From Pyrus communis (Eukaryota; Streptophyta; Magnoliopsida; Rosales; Rosaceae), in NCBI RefSeq assembly GCF_963583255.1, contig NC_084816.1:22761344-22825343 (forward strand): 64,000 bases of DNA, given 5' to 3'. A program made the translations under genes and the position numbers. Within the stretch, counting starts at the first letter, position 1; each line of letters begins with the position of its first letter. The notes under the pieces were generated by a model. It made no database searches and was not told the DNA's origin. It saw only the letters and a list, made by a program, of their open reading frames with translations. This document shows, in pieces, positions 11,801-23,879 of the stretch.

Positions 11801-12039
11801 TGTATTATTCAATACCGCAGATTTTGATGATATGAGCTGTGAGATGATATTTGGTCAGAATCCTCCAGAGATATCCAACGATCCAGCACTCAAGCAACCA
11901 TGCTACAAACTATGTAATACTTCATCGTTTTACTCGGTTTTATTTGCTACATAATATGCAGCATCATATATCTCATACATAACTGATGCATGCAGGCAAA
12001 GTAAATAGAAGGCACAACAGTAATGACTGCTCCAAGTAA
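8855..12039 (+). CDS. D27: DWARF27-type beta-carotene isomerase, seven exons
   Basis: Exons are 8855-9110, 9226-9365, 9938-10030, 10383-10444, 10990-11096, 11821-11913 and 11996-12039. All junctions are GT...AG and the frame closes to 264 residues, about the length of Arabidopsis D27. D27 is a plastid iron protein that turns all-trans- into 9-cis-beta-carotene, the first dedicated step to carlactone and strigolactones. Visible marks: a Ser/Thr/Arg-rich N-terminus fit for a transit peptide (about residues 1-55); [47 protein letters not shown] then [20 protein letters not shown]; and the Cys-rich core [27 protein letters not shown] and KQPCYKLC. Exon 4 is only 62 bases and the last exon 44 bases. 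The start follows the CT leader directly and has no in-frame upstream rival outside the CT repeat. A D27-like paralogue rather than D27 itself cannot be excluded without a tree. Confidence 0.9.
10445..10989. repeat. Imperfect direct duplication in D27 intron 4
   Basis: The stretches around 10485-10550 and 10557-10625 share the order of words CTCC...CCAAAA, GGTC(T/C)C, CTCACCAA and TTTTTTAGTATGT. This is a diverged roughly 70-base tandem duplication. No function is implied. Confidence 0.45.
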
Positions 12040-12732
12040 CACCATGGGATGCTTTCCATGGCAAAAAGAGAGAGGTAATTTTGGATAAAGTATGCAGAAA
12101 CTAAGCTATTGGAATCTAGAAATTCTTTGCGCAACACGTCTATTCTCTATTAAAGAACGGTTGAAAATGCATTCTTTAATAAAGAACATATTGAGGTTTG
12201 TCTCATAATTGAACTAGTTAGAATTAGGACTTAATTTTCTTATATTCTATGTGTTTATGCATCTATAACAAAGTGGCTATTGAAATCATAATTGAATATT
12301 AGACCACAAGAATATATATTAATCAAACTTAATATCTTTAAAGCAATCAAAATTCATCTCAGTTCGCTTTCTCTTCTTTCGACAGCGATGGAGAAGTTCA
12401 AGCTGGATGACTACAAGAAAGTAAATAATCACAGAAATTTGCAGCCCCAACAAGCAACTGAGAAAGGTTATGGTACTCTCAACTCATGGAATTTGTTGAT
12501 CCTAGTTGAATCTTCATTTTCTTCCCATGAGGCATCAGGAAGAAAAGAACAATGACTGATGTACAAATGTGACAAGGCGTTACAATTCAAATCTCACTTT
12601 TTTACCCTCAAACTATTAGCTGTGTAATAGTAATCTGCTTGAAGTTTTCGTTGCTCGAATTTTCTAGTATATTTTGCAATATTTTATACTCTGGGCTTTT
12701 AACCACTAAATTACTGGTCAAAGATATAATTA

Positions 12733-13060
12733 CCAAAATTCAACTGTTACACCGTAATCATAGCAATATTTTGATGATGTGTCATCAGCTTCATAGTTAC
12801 TAATGGAAAATGCAATTAGGTTTCCCTGAGAGGAGAAGGAGTTTTTGAGTTGAGATGGAATGTAGGGTATAAGTTGAGCAAAGGGTGGCCTAGCAATGTC
12901 TTGTCCCCCACCTTCAACATCAGAGGAGACTTCCTCTGCCGTCTTTTCGATCTCACTGAGACAGAAAACCAAGTGCCAAGAGACCATCTTTGACCCATTA
13001 AAATATTCATCTGATGAAGGGGGAATTCCTTCATCATCATAATATGCTTTGAACTTTCTT
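12733..13060 (-). pseudogene. Orphan reading frame, possible gene fragment, not recognised
   Basis: A minus-strand frame stays open from about 13055 to a stop near 12730, about 100 codons. It includes GIPPSSDEYFNGSKMVSWH, EIEKTAEEVSSDVEGG and NLIAFSISNYEADDTSS. The acidic Ser/Glu-rich composition reads more like real protein than the surrounding noise. No start in good context, no flanking exons and no domain could be placed. It may be a captured exon or one exon of a decayed gene; chance is also possible. Confidence 0.3.
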
Positions 13061-13911
13061 CATGTGTTCCCGATGTCTAGTATTAGAAGGATGGTGGAGA
13101 AGAATGAGGCATGTTCCTAGCTTAGTGAGATGAACAAAAAAGAAACTAAAGAATTTTTAGGCCTCTATATATCACATTTTCTTTAATACAAGTGATGTTC
13201 TATACTAATTTAAAGTTTTTAGGTACTATTTTTCTATAAGCCAATTTTCTGAGGGTAAGTTTTACTTATGGACTTCTGTCAATAGGTGTTGGAATTTGGT
13301 TTCACCATGCAACTAAGTCAGATTTCACGAAATAGGCAACTTGTAATTGTAAGCGGTATTAAGAAAATCGATATTTTATATGTACATAATATCAAAAATG
13401 AAAGAAGTGTTAGCACACTATCACTGTCAATTGAGGGTGGAAATAATTTTTTTCCTCCTAAAAAGTCCAATTTTCTATCTCAATCACACCACGTCATTCA
13501 AGTAAGAGGCATCTTATTTGCATGTCAAACTTCTACACAAGTTAATCCTTAAGGATCATCAAGAAATACCAGAAATAGAAGGATCCACCCTCTAATGTCA
13601 TTCACTTTCTCCCACTCTCCCCATTTGCTCATAGCCTCATAAACAGTGTTAAGCCATCATATTCTATGATATATATAAAGCTAAAGGTTTATGACGTGGG
13701 TTAGGTCAGTCGATCAAAGCAGTGTTCATTCGTCCCTCTACATGCGTATTCATATTTCCGTCTATATAAATTTGAGTATTTAAAATATCGTGTTATCAAA
13801 ACAAAGCTAAAGACTAGGGTTTTAATTCAAGTTTCAGCAAACGATTTCATCATCACCACCATAGACTAGGGTTCTAGAGCAAAATAAAGCTAAAGACTAG
13901 GGGTTTTAATA

Positions 13912-13981
13912 TACTCTTTCAAATCGTTTGGATTTTCACCATCACCCAAACTAGATGAAAATCAAACGATTTCAAAGAGTA
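13912..13981. repeat. Hairpin, 25-base arms
   Basis: TACTCTTTCAAATCGTTTG at 13912 continues to 13937 and pairs with 13957-13981, which ends CAAACGATTTCAAAGAGTA. The loop is 19 bases. Possibly a decayed foldback element. Confidence 0.7.
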
Positions 13982-14700
13982 ATACTCATTTGAGAATTTG
14001 AAAGAAATAACATGCTCACAAATGCTGTAGGTGAATTAGAACCTTGGCAGCTTAGCTCTGATTAATTTCTTCAATCTTCTGAGGTGAGAAGTTGAAAGCG
14101 GGGGTCAATGATCGTGAAGCTTAACTGGTTCTGGAGGAATTATCTTACCCATTTTATTGGCCCAAAATTTGGTGGACCTTGGTGTATAGTTGGAACATGG
14201 TGACTCAGGGCCAATGGAACAAACCTCAAAATTTTGCTCTAGAACAAAAACCCAGATACCGGAACCACAAAGAAAGACCCAAACCAAAATGAATAACGGG
14301 TCGTTTGAGGCCCAATAAAGAAAAAAATGCAATTTTATTTAATGGTATATTTTACACTATTGATCAACGTATTATTATCATACAAATATCATAATCGGAA
14401 TCGTTTTATTATAATCTATACGAAGAAATAATTCAATTTTGAAAATCGTTCAGTCGTTCATGTGCAACAAACAAATATACAGTTCATTATGAGGATTCAA
14501 ATTTATATCGAAAGAGTTGATTGGTTTGACACGCATGAATGGCTAAATCACATTCTAAATAATTTGGTGCAAAGATGGTCTTTAGCTGGTGAAAAAGAAA
14601 ATCATTCTCATTATGATGTTTGTACGATAAAGATACATTAATCTCAATTGGTGGGACAAGTAGATTCTCATGGGAGGGGCACAAGTATTTTCCTTACAAC

Positions 14701-14812
14701 AAGGGGTGAAGAAATTGGTATTGAACTTGTCATTCACGAGATTCAAATCTAAGATCTCCCACTTACAAGCAAGTGAAGAGAAATAACATTATACTGTAGT
14801 ATTAAGTAGCAA
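14701..14812 (-). mobile_element. SINE-like copy, partial
   Basis: On the minus strand it reads CTCTTCACTTGCTTGTAAGT, then GGGAGATCTTAGATTTGAATCTCGTGAATGAC in parts, matching the tRNA-like middle of the copies at 4381-4560 and 23495-23635. GATTTGAATCTC would be the B box. Both ends are worn and no tail is seen. Confidence 0.4.
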
Positions 14813-14863
14813 AAAAGGCAAATTAAAAACAATAAAATTCTTTCATGTGGACTAGTACTCTAA

Positions 14864-15977
14864 GGGGGCGTTTGTTTGCCCTCACTAAGTGTCATTGGAC
14901 TAGACTGGACTAACTATTAGTCCAGTCCTGTGTTTGATATCACGCGAGATTAGTGTTAATGAGACTAGCACGGACTCACCTAGACTAAAGGCATCACTAG
15001 ACGTTCTTAGCGGGAGTCCCCGAAAACCATGGGACTCTTTAAGAACTGCCTCTCTCCGCTCTCTGTTTCACTCTCTCCTACTCTCTCCCTCTCTCCTTGC
15101 CCAGAACCCAGAATCATGAGACCTCATATCTGCTTTTCCTGTGCATATCTCGAGTTTATCGCCGAGCTCGCTGTCGAAAGGTAGTGCTTCTCCTCTGCTC
15201 ATCCCAATATCGCTCTCGACCATCACCTTCATCCGCCGGGACATCGTCGGCAAACTCCACGATGCCAGCCAAAATCCAGAAGACAAAAAATACCAATCTG
15301 CCAAAACCCAAATGAAATTCAAAAGCTTGTGAAAAATTCAGAAGAAGAAAAAACTCATATGACAAATCAGAAGCTTTTGTTGAGAATGAATGAAAACAAA
15401 AAAAAGGAAAAAGGAATTTGATGATGAGGGAGAAGGTAAAAAGAGAGAGACACAGGCAGTTGGATGTGAAGGAGAAAAAAATGGAGAACATTCTAGAGAG
15501 AAATGGTGTTCTATAAAGGTAAAAGAAAAAAGAAAAAGAAAAAAAAATGTAAAAGATAGAATTAAATATTATTATTTTAGTTCTTAATCCGATACTACAC
15601 CAAACGCTTCACTAAGGCTTGGTTTGGTACTGAGGTGATTCTGAAAAAAGCTGGTATAAAAAAAAGTTGGGAGCTGTTTTTGTGTTTGGTAAACAATCAG
15701 CTTCAGCTTTTTTTCACAGTTTTGGGTGAAAAAAAGTCAAAAACAAGAAGCTGCAAAACCCAGCTTTGAAAAATCGGTTTTTTTTCACATAAAAGTTTAC
15801 CAAACATTATAATACTGTTTTTTTTTTTTTTCAAAACACTTTTACAAAAAAACTTACCAAACACTGTGCTGCTTTATTTCACAGCTGTTACAACAATACC
15901 AAACCAGCCCTAAGTTAGTCTAGCTTAATCCTTAAAATTAATTCAGTTCGAATTAGTCTGATGCAACAAACGCATTC
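14864..15977. mobile_element. PIF/Harbinger-like element hosting a nested MITE
   Basis: The left end is GGGGGCGTTTGTTTGCC and the right end, reversed, GAATGCGTTTGTTGCAT. TAA flanks both sides (14861-14863 and 15978-15980). The interior has a CT-rich, GC-richer block (15040-15330) with several short overlapping reading frames, none convincing, and a purine-rich block (15340-15560). A separate 295-base MITE sits at 15616-15910. Without it the element is about 816 bases. No transposase is visible. Confidence 0.62.
15616..15910. mobile_element. MITE nested in the 14864-15977 element
   Basis: The ends GGCTTGGTTTGGTACTG and CAATACCAAACCAGCCC are inverted repeats with few mismatches. TAA flanks both sides (15613-15615 and 15911-15913). 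Poly-T and TTTTTTC-rich interior, with AAAAAAGCTGG near the left end and CAGCTTTGAAAAA inside. It interrupts the outer element and is therefore the younger of the two. Confidence 0.7.
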
Positions 15978-15980
15978 TAA

Positions 15981-16138
15981 TGTCTTTTTTAGATGTGAGG
16001 GCAAGTAACGAGTTGATCGAATGTACACAACCGATACCTGATGGGCACCATTGGAGTCCGCATAAGTTTTTTTTATTGCTGTTTATTGTGTAAGTGGGGC
16101 TTTTCCCAAAGTAAAACCATCGGTAGAGAGTAGATTTA

Positions 16139-16174
<36 letters not shown>

Positions 16175-19100
16175 GTACACGACATTATTTTAATCTAATT
16201 TAGAGGAAGTGAGTTTCGAACTTGGGTTCCATTGTACGAGCAATTATCCTAAAATTCTATGAGTTGATTGGATACAATTATGAGCTTGTGAGGGACTAAA
16301 CATATACAACAAAGTATTGTAGAGACAATTACATTGGTAACAGATGGGATACATTAACCAACGACGAATTCCAAGGGAACTTTACGCATACGACTCCGAC
16401 CCTTTTGGTATTAGGGTTTATCTTCATTGGTGTATGCAGATTCAGTAGTGTACAAGTACAACTCAATAGCCAAAGCCAATAATGTACTCACGTTACCTAC
16501 TCAAAATATTTCAGAAAAATAGAAATTTTGCATCTGCTAAGAACCCTAGGGAGGAGACAGCGATGGGGATGACGATGACAGCCTACCAAAACACAGACAG
16601 ATTTAAGTAAGTTTGGGCAAATGTGGTGGATTTATGAGGGAATGAGAGCCACCACTCAATCAAAGAGAAGAAAATGATGGAGAAGTCCATGGCAGATGAT
16701 GGGCATGTGGGCATTGCCAGAGCACCCATCCACATCTCTTACACATTCATAGATAAGCTTGTGCCCTTTTCACATGACAAAGACCCCATCTTTCCCTTGT
16801 TTTTGAGTAAAACCCCTTCGTTTTTTTCTATATCTTTGTACGTAGGGTTCAGGAGATTGATTCATTTGTGCTTAGGGAGGGAGCAAGGGAATTTAATTGG
16901 AATGAATACGAGAGGCAAGAAAACGAGTTGTTTGGTGGGATTAACACATCACACACACTCACTATTAGTTGTGTGTGTGTGTATTTTTGTGTGTTCTGAG
17001 AGACAAAACAAACCCCTTCACATTATATATAATCCATTGTTCTTGTTGTTTCGACATCTGATTTAGTAGTTTATCAAATTCGAGAACGTTTTTGGGTGAC
17101 GGTGACCAAACTCTGATCAAACCATATAAAATTGTCATAGACCAGTTTAGTGGATGGAGAGTTTAAACATCTACCCTCTCCCAACCTTAAGAATAAAAGT
17201 ACCACAAGACTAATATATAGTGTATATATACAGTATGAATGAATCAGAATTTATATATTACTCTTTGCTCGTACAATAATTTTGAGAGGGAAAAAAAATT
17301 GGCACCCCCTTGTGTGTTAACAAACCCCACCAAATTCGAACCTTTTTCTTTTTCTATAAATATCTTCCAAATTGAAATGATACAATGCAGAAACCATATG
17401 AACCTAATAAGTACCATTTATAATACAAGAAAGAGAAGGAAAATAGATAACCTTTACATTATTGACAAGTGCATGCCTACCAGAGAAGAACTTAGGTAGG
17501 AATAAACGACCATGTTATCGATAGGGAGCACCAGTTGTAAAAACATGACTCTGATCTCAATAAACCTAGTTTTCCCGAGTTTGGCCAATATGAGAACTTG
17601 TCTGATCAAGCAGACTTACCAGCCGGTTCAAAACTTTGGCAAACCAGAAAAATAAAATAAAGAGTTGAAAAATACTGTTTGACTTTGTATGATTGATGGA
17701 CCACATAATTGAATAGGGTATCGGCTTGTTGCTGTAGATTAACACGACCTGTATATACAAACAGTGACAATAATGAAGTCATGAAGAAAAGCATGTGATC
17801 CAGATAATAATTAACAAAATTTGAGGACCATATTCTAAATAAGGACTTTTTGATGGACCATTTTCAGTAGGTCCTGAAAAAGGTATGTTTGTGCATTTTA
17901 AAGATTGGAGCTGGAGACACATGAGGTAAATGATAGATGGGTTTCATAGGCTCAAGGGCCAAAATAGGTATAAATACGGTCTTAACTGTTGTTAGTTAGT
18001 TGTTAGTTGTTGCTTGTTTGTTACTAACCAGATAGTCCAATCTAATTCATTCTCTTTTTTTTTTTTTTTTTTTTTTTTCTCGTTTAAGTCACTTCCTTTT
18101 GGACCATATAACGAATTAGGAAGATGTTAGGATCAGTTGCGAGCATGTCTGCATAGTTTTATCATGTTCGTTGGCGTCTTATACGCATTAGAAGTTACGG
18201 GGTAATCAACAAAACGATCAATGTACACAGTTTCTCTCAATGTCCACTATTTCTACACATGAAATTATTCAATATTCATTTGATGTTCACCTTAAGCGTG
18301 AACGCTATGAAAGACAAAATGTCTCAAAGAAGTTGAGGTAGGGTTAAATAGTCGAGAGCAGCTAACTGGAGTGGCGTGCAGACTTAATCCTTCCACCTAG
18401 AGTTCTTTCAAGATCCGTCGTTATCAACAACAATAATCAATATGTGCAACTAACTCTAGCTAGCAAATTAATTAAGAGACAGAGCCAACTCAACACACAC
18501 CTCGTTCCATTTTCAAGAAAACAATTACATGAAATATAGACGTCATGGTGCATGACAGAGTATAACAGAGACTCTAACCATTTATGCAACTTAATGTAAA
18601 AAACTTGAAACACATAGCATCATGTTACTTGAGTAACGACGTAAACGAGTCTTCTCAATTCTTTCTATATTTTTAGCACTAGAAAAGTATTACAATAGGC
18701 AAACGTTATGAATTTTTTTATACAATAAGATCCAAAATTTTAGGGTATGGAATGATTATTGATTAAGATGGGAGTGGAATTATGATGATGATGGGAATGT
18801 TTACTCATCACTTGAGACAAAACATGTGTAATCAATCTTTGATTCAATCGCGGAAAACATTGTCCATTTTTTCACCCTCCCAACTTTTACTTTTTACCTT
18901 TTTTTCACATGCCAGAGCGGGAAACTTTGCAGTCGGTCAAAAACATAACTCGATACATTAAATATCATAATATAAATAGTTGAAATTTTTCTTAAGTATC
19001 AAAGCACTTGTATTATGCTACTTGGTGTACCATGCAATGTTTTTGGCATGCAAAAAATATCTTCATGAGAGCAACCCACTTCCAACTTTCAACATGTCCC

Positions 19101-19309
19101 GAAATATAATAGTACAAATTAGAATAAACAAACCATTTTTCACAGATTACAAAAGCAGATCGACCGTTAGATTTTTTTTGCCTGGTTTTTAATAACGGAG
19201 ACAAACATTTTCTAATCTAAAATACGAAAAAAAAAGATTCAAAACTAAACGATGATATTTTAATTTTGATTACAATTTAAAAAGCGCGCGAAATGGAAAC
19301 TTTATGCTT
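15981..19309. other. Intergenic DNA, no gene supported
   Basis: Contains a SINE-like tail at 16142-16290 and a poly-T run at 18055-18079. The 130-codon frame at 16674-17066 starts MMEKSMADDGHVG; it lacks any recognisable domain, and its later part is low-complexity, so it is not called. The rest is AT-rich and featureless to me. Confidence 0.45.
16142..16290 (-). mobile_element. SINE-like copy with long A-tail
   Basis: On the minus strand a tRNA-like B box (CCAAGTTCGAAACTC) is followed by CACTTCCTC, TAATGTCGTGTACC and then about 32 A residues (poly-T at 16142-16174 on the plus strand). This is the layout of a SINE 3' half. The A box is not clear. Confidence 0.38.
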
Positions 19310-22300
19310 TTAGAAGACCAACTTCCTACAAGGCGCCGAAACTTTACTATAGTTGGTGGGAAAAGCAGCGAGATCTCGGATCGTTTCGCCGATCAAGTCC
19401 TTGAAAATGAGCCGTTCGATGTCCAAAACGGCGTCGGACATTTCAATCGAACAATCTCCCCAACCGTTGATTGAGTCGCCTGCAAGGTCCTTTCTCAACA
19501 CCCCGCATATGACCTCGAACAAGTCCTCGGACTCGTCCCTCTCTCGGATTCTCCGAAACTCCGACCAAATTTCGGGCAACGAAATTTGCCACGAGACCGC
19601 CTTCCACGGCGGCAATCGGCGGTTTCGGTCGAGAATTTCGGTGACGATGTCGAAAATGAGCCTTCTCTCGAGTGTTGACTCTTTGGAGGTGTCCTTTCCC
19701 TTGAAATGTTGCTTCTTCTCTAGTAATAGGAAAATGTCGGAGTCTTCCGGTAAGTAATTGGAAACCCGAAGGATCTCCGATACATAGACGAAATCCCCGT
19801 CTTCGATTTCGGACTCGGCTCCCCACATTGCCTCCCCCCAAATGTCTTCCTTTTCAACTGTTTCATCAAACCAAAAATTAAAGTTAATTAAATGTAACAA
19901 TCAAACCAAACCAACCAAATTAAAATCCCGATCTATAAGTAACATAGCAAACGTCACACTTCAATACTGTACGGACTATATGCCACTAAATTCGGTGGGT
20001 CATAGTCACCCATTATAGTTAAGGGTTCATCAATTCCATTTGACTATCAAAACGTGGTCGTTTTCGTCCAGCATCACCATCACAGAGTACAACACAACCA
20101 CCTACCTATTATCCCGTTAAGATGGAAAGACCAATAAAATCAATCCACGTGTGAGCATAGAAAAAGGCTGAGGTGAATAAGTACAAATTTGGGTCCTGCT
20201 TTTTCTTGCACCAATGTGGCAGGTATTTATTGGAGGGTATAAATTTAACCAGAAATATTCACTGGGCTTAAGTGCAGAGGAGCCCTACCTCCATAACTGC
20301 ACAAAAACAGTGTCCTAGTAGAGTGTACTGGTAAAAGGATAATCACTTTCATATCCACTTCGTTAGGATACAAAGATCGTTTAATTACATCTGTTTATCG
20401 TATATCGTACTATCATTTTTTGTCAGATACTATTTATATTCAATTTTAAATAAAAAATTTACAATAATTTTTGATCGCATAATGCATGATAAACGGATGT
20501 AATAAAAGATAATGTATGACATACGCCGCCATAGTAAAACGCAAAATTTAGCAGAGCCTAGTTCCGAACACATACGTCATGATAGTAAAACGCAAAATTT
20601 AGCAATCAAAGTCTACGTGGACTGTGGAAGAACAAAGACCAACCTAAAGCTCCCAAACAATTTCATGGACATGAGTCGTGACAGTATTTTAGTCTAATTA
20701 TGTACATAAATAGTGTGTGACATATTCAAAACTAATTCATGCGACAATTTTTTATGTCACATAGGCAAGTTGGAACGCATGGCATGATAGTGCATGTGGT
20801 GGAACTTTCATGCAAGTGAAATACTACATTAGCAATGACAGTATTTCAAACCAATCATGCACTGTTATATAACAATGTTTTGTTTTGCCAAAAAGGCTTT
20901 TTGTTCTACTAAAGTTATGTGAGAAGGTAATACGCGTGCCAAGTAAAACGCATGTCAATGATTAACGTGATATCTAGGTAAGTTTTTACCTTTGAAATCA
21001 ATGCTGCGTTTCATGACCGGCGAAGGCGAAGATTCCTCTTTGTAAAACGAGGAGTCGAGCACCGAGACAGGACTCGGTTGCAACTCAGCTATGCTGTGAA
21101 GCAGCTTATCGCACCTCTCCAACGAACTCCTCCCTTCTTTGTACTCCTCCGCCTTCCACCTCTGCAAAATTAATTAAACAAAAAATAAATACGTTAATTA
21201 ACTTAATTAAACAAACATTAATTACGTTAATTAATGTTTTGATGATGATTAATGTACCTCCGTGTCGGCTTGTGAAGAGGACCTATTGTTGATGCTGCTG
21301 TCTGACATGGTGGTGGAATATTCGTCCTCCGCCCGAGGAAACACCTTTTCCTCCCTGGGAGCAATCTCAACCGTTGGTTTCTTGATGTTCCTGGGAGATC
21401 GATTCGCCGCCGTTTGGTCTGGTCTTCTTGAACTGATTTTAGGCGACTGCACTGGAGACACTCTCCTGTGCTCCACCGAATCATTCCCCTTCCGCTGCGT
21501 TTCGATAGATAACGGTCTTCCTCTCCTACTCGGACTCCTCACGCCGCCATCGCGCGCAGCCGGACTCCTCCCTCTGGTCTGGCTCCGTACATTCTCAGGC
21601 AGGTCGCGCCTCGGCGACAACTCACCGTTCCGGCGAACTCCGGCCCTAGACCTGAACCCCGAACTGGGCGGCGGCGACTCGTTTCCGAATCTGGCCGCAC
21701 GGTGAGTCGAGCTCGGCGATCTGGACGGCTTCATTACAACAATCGGTGATTCGAAGCTCCGATCGTAGACGAAGTTTCTGGAATTAATCTGATTGGAAGC
21801 TTTCCTGGAGTGCAGGAGGCCTTTGAGCTGCAGAGCTTCGAGGATTTGCTTCAACGTCTCCAAATCTTTCGACGGCTCGTCGATTCCTCGCATCTTCAAC
21901 CTCTTCTCAATCTCGTTGTATACAGAGACACTCTGCTTCGGCTCCGGGAAGAAGTCCGCCGAGTCGTAGAAGCACTTCCTCTGCGCCATTCCTTTGCTCT
22001 GAGCCTTCGCATTGTTCTTCGGATCTGGCTGCCTCGGACTGGTGCCCCTATTGGAGCTCCGGTCGTCTTTGCCTGCATTGCCGGAAAAATTATGGCTCTG
22101 CACATTCTGTTGCGGCGGTTGCTTCTGCTGGAAATTGTTTCTGTCGACGAACCGGTACTGGTTCAGATCTCGGTTCACTCTGGACTCGGACGCGGATCTC
22201 CGGAGTTTAATCGGTTCGGGATTTGACTGCTGTATTGGTTCAAGTCCCATTAGCCTCGCAATAACGCTGGGCGATCGGTGTTGCTTGTCGCTATCGCTTC

Positions 22301-22931
22301 CTCCGTCGACGTTGGAGCTTCGACTCGCGGTTAGTATGGCGGCGTTTGTTCGGATCTCCCTCGGGTATAGGCTTCCTTTGGCGTCGACGGTGGCTCTGCT
22401 ATCGAGTGAGAGCCTCGGGGCTTCTCTGGAAAACTTCCACGACGACCTCGTGCCTTCTTTGAACTCGAAAACTGGAAGCGGAAGAGGAGATTTCGGATAA
22501 AGTTCCGGCGACGAAGGGGCGCGAGTTTCCGGTGACGGAGGTCGGAGATCCGTCATCGGAGATGGAGATTGCTTCGATCGGTCTGGAGACGGTGCCGTCT
22601 TGTTCTGCGGTTGTTTTTCCAATTCTTTGGATATCTCCGGCGACATGGCCGACTCCGACTCTGGCGACGACACCACCGTCTGAGAGTGTTTCAATAAATG
22701 ATAAATTAAATGCAATGAAAGAGAAAGTACGAGGAGCGAGATTGAAACACTGGGCATTTCCCCGGGAACCAAACAGAAAATAAATGGAAAACTCACCGCC
22801 GACGAAGGGAGGCGTTTGGCGTTGAGAAGCTGGTGGCGATCGAAGATCTGGAGGAAGCCAGCCATGCACCCCATCTGTTTCTTTATGTGCTTCTCCAGGT
22901 TCTGTTCTTGCACCATTCTTCCAGTCGTCAT
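19310..22931 (-). CDS. LNG: LONGIFOLIA-like (TRM family) protein, four exons
   Basis: Exons on the minus strand are 22931-22797, 22679-21258, 21161-20990 and 19857-19310. The GT...AG junctions keep one frame of 758 residues. LONGIFOLIA/TRM proteins bind microtubules or the TON1 recruiting complex and promote lengthwise cell expansion in leaves and fruit. Visible marks: the N-terminal MGCMAGFLQIFDRHQLL typical of the family (residues 20-36); a long disordered Ser/Pro/Arg-rich middle; RSPSVIARLMGLEPI, a DUF3741-type motif near residue 170; YNEIEKRLKMRGIDEPSKDL; and a C-terminal DUF4378-type domain (FDIVTEIL, LPEIWSEFRRIRER, MSDAVLDIERLIFKDLIGE). The length is at the short end; many relatives are about 900-1,000 residues. 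Intron 3 (1.1 kb) holds a small MITE. The start is the first ATG of the open frame and precedes the conserved motif. Confidence 0.9.
20382..20505. mobile_element. Small MITE in LONGIFOLIA-like intron 3
   Basis: TTACATCTGTTTATCGTATATCGTAC at the left pairs with GATAAACGGATGTAA at the right. A close relative with the same ends and same inner words (TACTGTTTGTATTCAAT, GTTAG) lies at 50377-50488, so this is a real repeated family. Confidence 0.55.
20530..20606. repeat. Direct repeat in LONGIFOLIA-like intron 3
   Basis: ATAGTAAAACGCAAAATTTA occurs at about 20532 and again at about 20582, 50 bases apart, each preceded by an ATACG word. Short tandem duplication in the intron. Confidence 0.7.
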
Positions 22932-23110
22932 TTTTTTTCCCGGAAAATATATCTGTCACTTTCCCTCTCTCCAAACAGTACTTCTGTTTATTTCCCGGCT
23001 CTCCCTCTCTCACTCACTTAAGCTTGGATTTCTCCATAACTCTCTCTCTCTCTCTCTCTCTCTGACTGACCACGCCTTTATTTGTGTCTCCCGCTTTTCT
23101 GGTTCTTTTT
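22932..23110 (-). promoter_or_regulatory. Likely 5' leader of the LONGIFOLIA-like gene
   Basis: A GA tract on the minus strand (CT at 23040-23063 on the plus strand) lies about 110-130 bases upstream of the start codon, the same arrangement as in H2A.Z and D27. TTTAAAAAG at about 23105-23113 may be the TATA region. Inferred from composition only. Confidence 0.35.
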
Positions 23111-23494
23111 AAAGAGGCTGGCGGAGTTAATGGAAGGCCAGCAGTGACATAATAAGGGCATCTTTGGTATTTTATCTGGTCATGGTTACAGTGGTTTTCT
23201 TACAGTTAAAAACGTTTATGGCTGGAAAATTTAAAAGCACTTACATTACATTTGGATGAGTAAATTTAATATTATTAAGAAATTTTAAAATGATAAAAAT
23301 TAAAATGATGAAATTTTATATTTTAGAATTTGTAAATTTTATTGTTTGGTTAAATTTTAAGTACATATATTAATGTGTGTATAAATCATTACTATATCAA
23401 TGAGAGATTGTATTTAAGAGATATGCTAGTAATGATGGTTGAGATGGTCTCGAGGCTTAGGAATTTCTTGCGAAAGGCTCTTCGGTTTTGACTA

Positions 23495-23635
23495 CGGTTT
23501 AGTAGTATTCCTCTTCATTTATAAGTGAAAGGTTTTAGATTCGATTATTGTCAAAGACGAAGTTGAACTACGTTATTGTGAGCCCATTGTGTGACTTAGG
23601 CCACATTCTCTCGATTAGTATAAATAATGTCGTTT
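23495..23635 (+). mobile_element. SINE-like copy
   Basis: It reads TTTAGTAGTATTCCTCTTCA, TAAGTGAAAGG, then TTTTAGATTCGATTATTG (B-box-like) and ends near AGTATAAATAATGTCGTTTG. This order of motifs is that of Au-like plant SINEs. It has no clear tail or target duplication and is probably old. Confidence 0.5.
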
Positions 23636-23879
23636 GGGGAATTTGATTTTCAAGAATTGGAGAGTTATAGTGATTACCTTTAATAATATGAATTGACGCA
23701 AGTGCACTCACAGTAGTAGAAAAGATCTTGACAATTTAGATTCAAATTTTAACAACAACTAATTTAACAAAATCTATCGTTTGACTAAAAAAAAAAAATT
23801 TGAACAACGGTCGTGCCCTCAAGTGAAGGCAGTTAAGGGAAGGAATTGGGATTCCTAATTTTTGGAGAAGTGAGATAGC

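Larger units (their letters stand above)
12040..14700. other. Intergenic DNA downstream of D27
   Basis: The D27 3' UTR probably covers the first few hundred bases. An orphan reading frame lies at 12733-13060 (-) and a hairpin at 13912-13981; both are listed separately. The words AAAGCTAAAGACTAGGG occur twice (13804 and 13889). Nothing else is supported. Confidence 0.45.

Noticed and set aside
16674..17066. 130-codon frame starting MMEKSMADDGHVG
   Set aside because: No domain, hydrophobic and low-complexity second half, no splice or promoter support.
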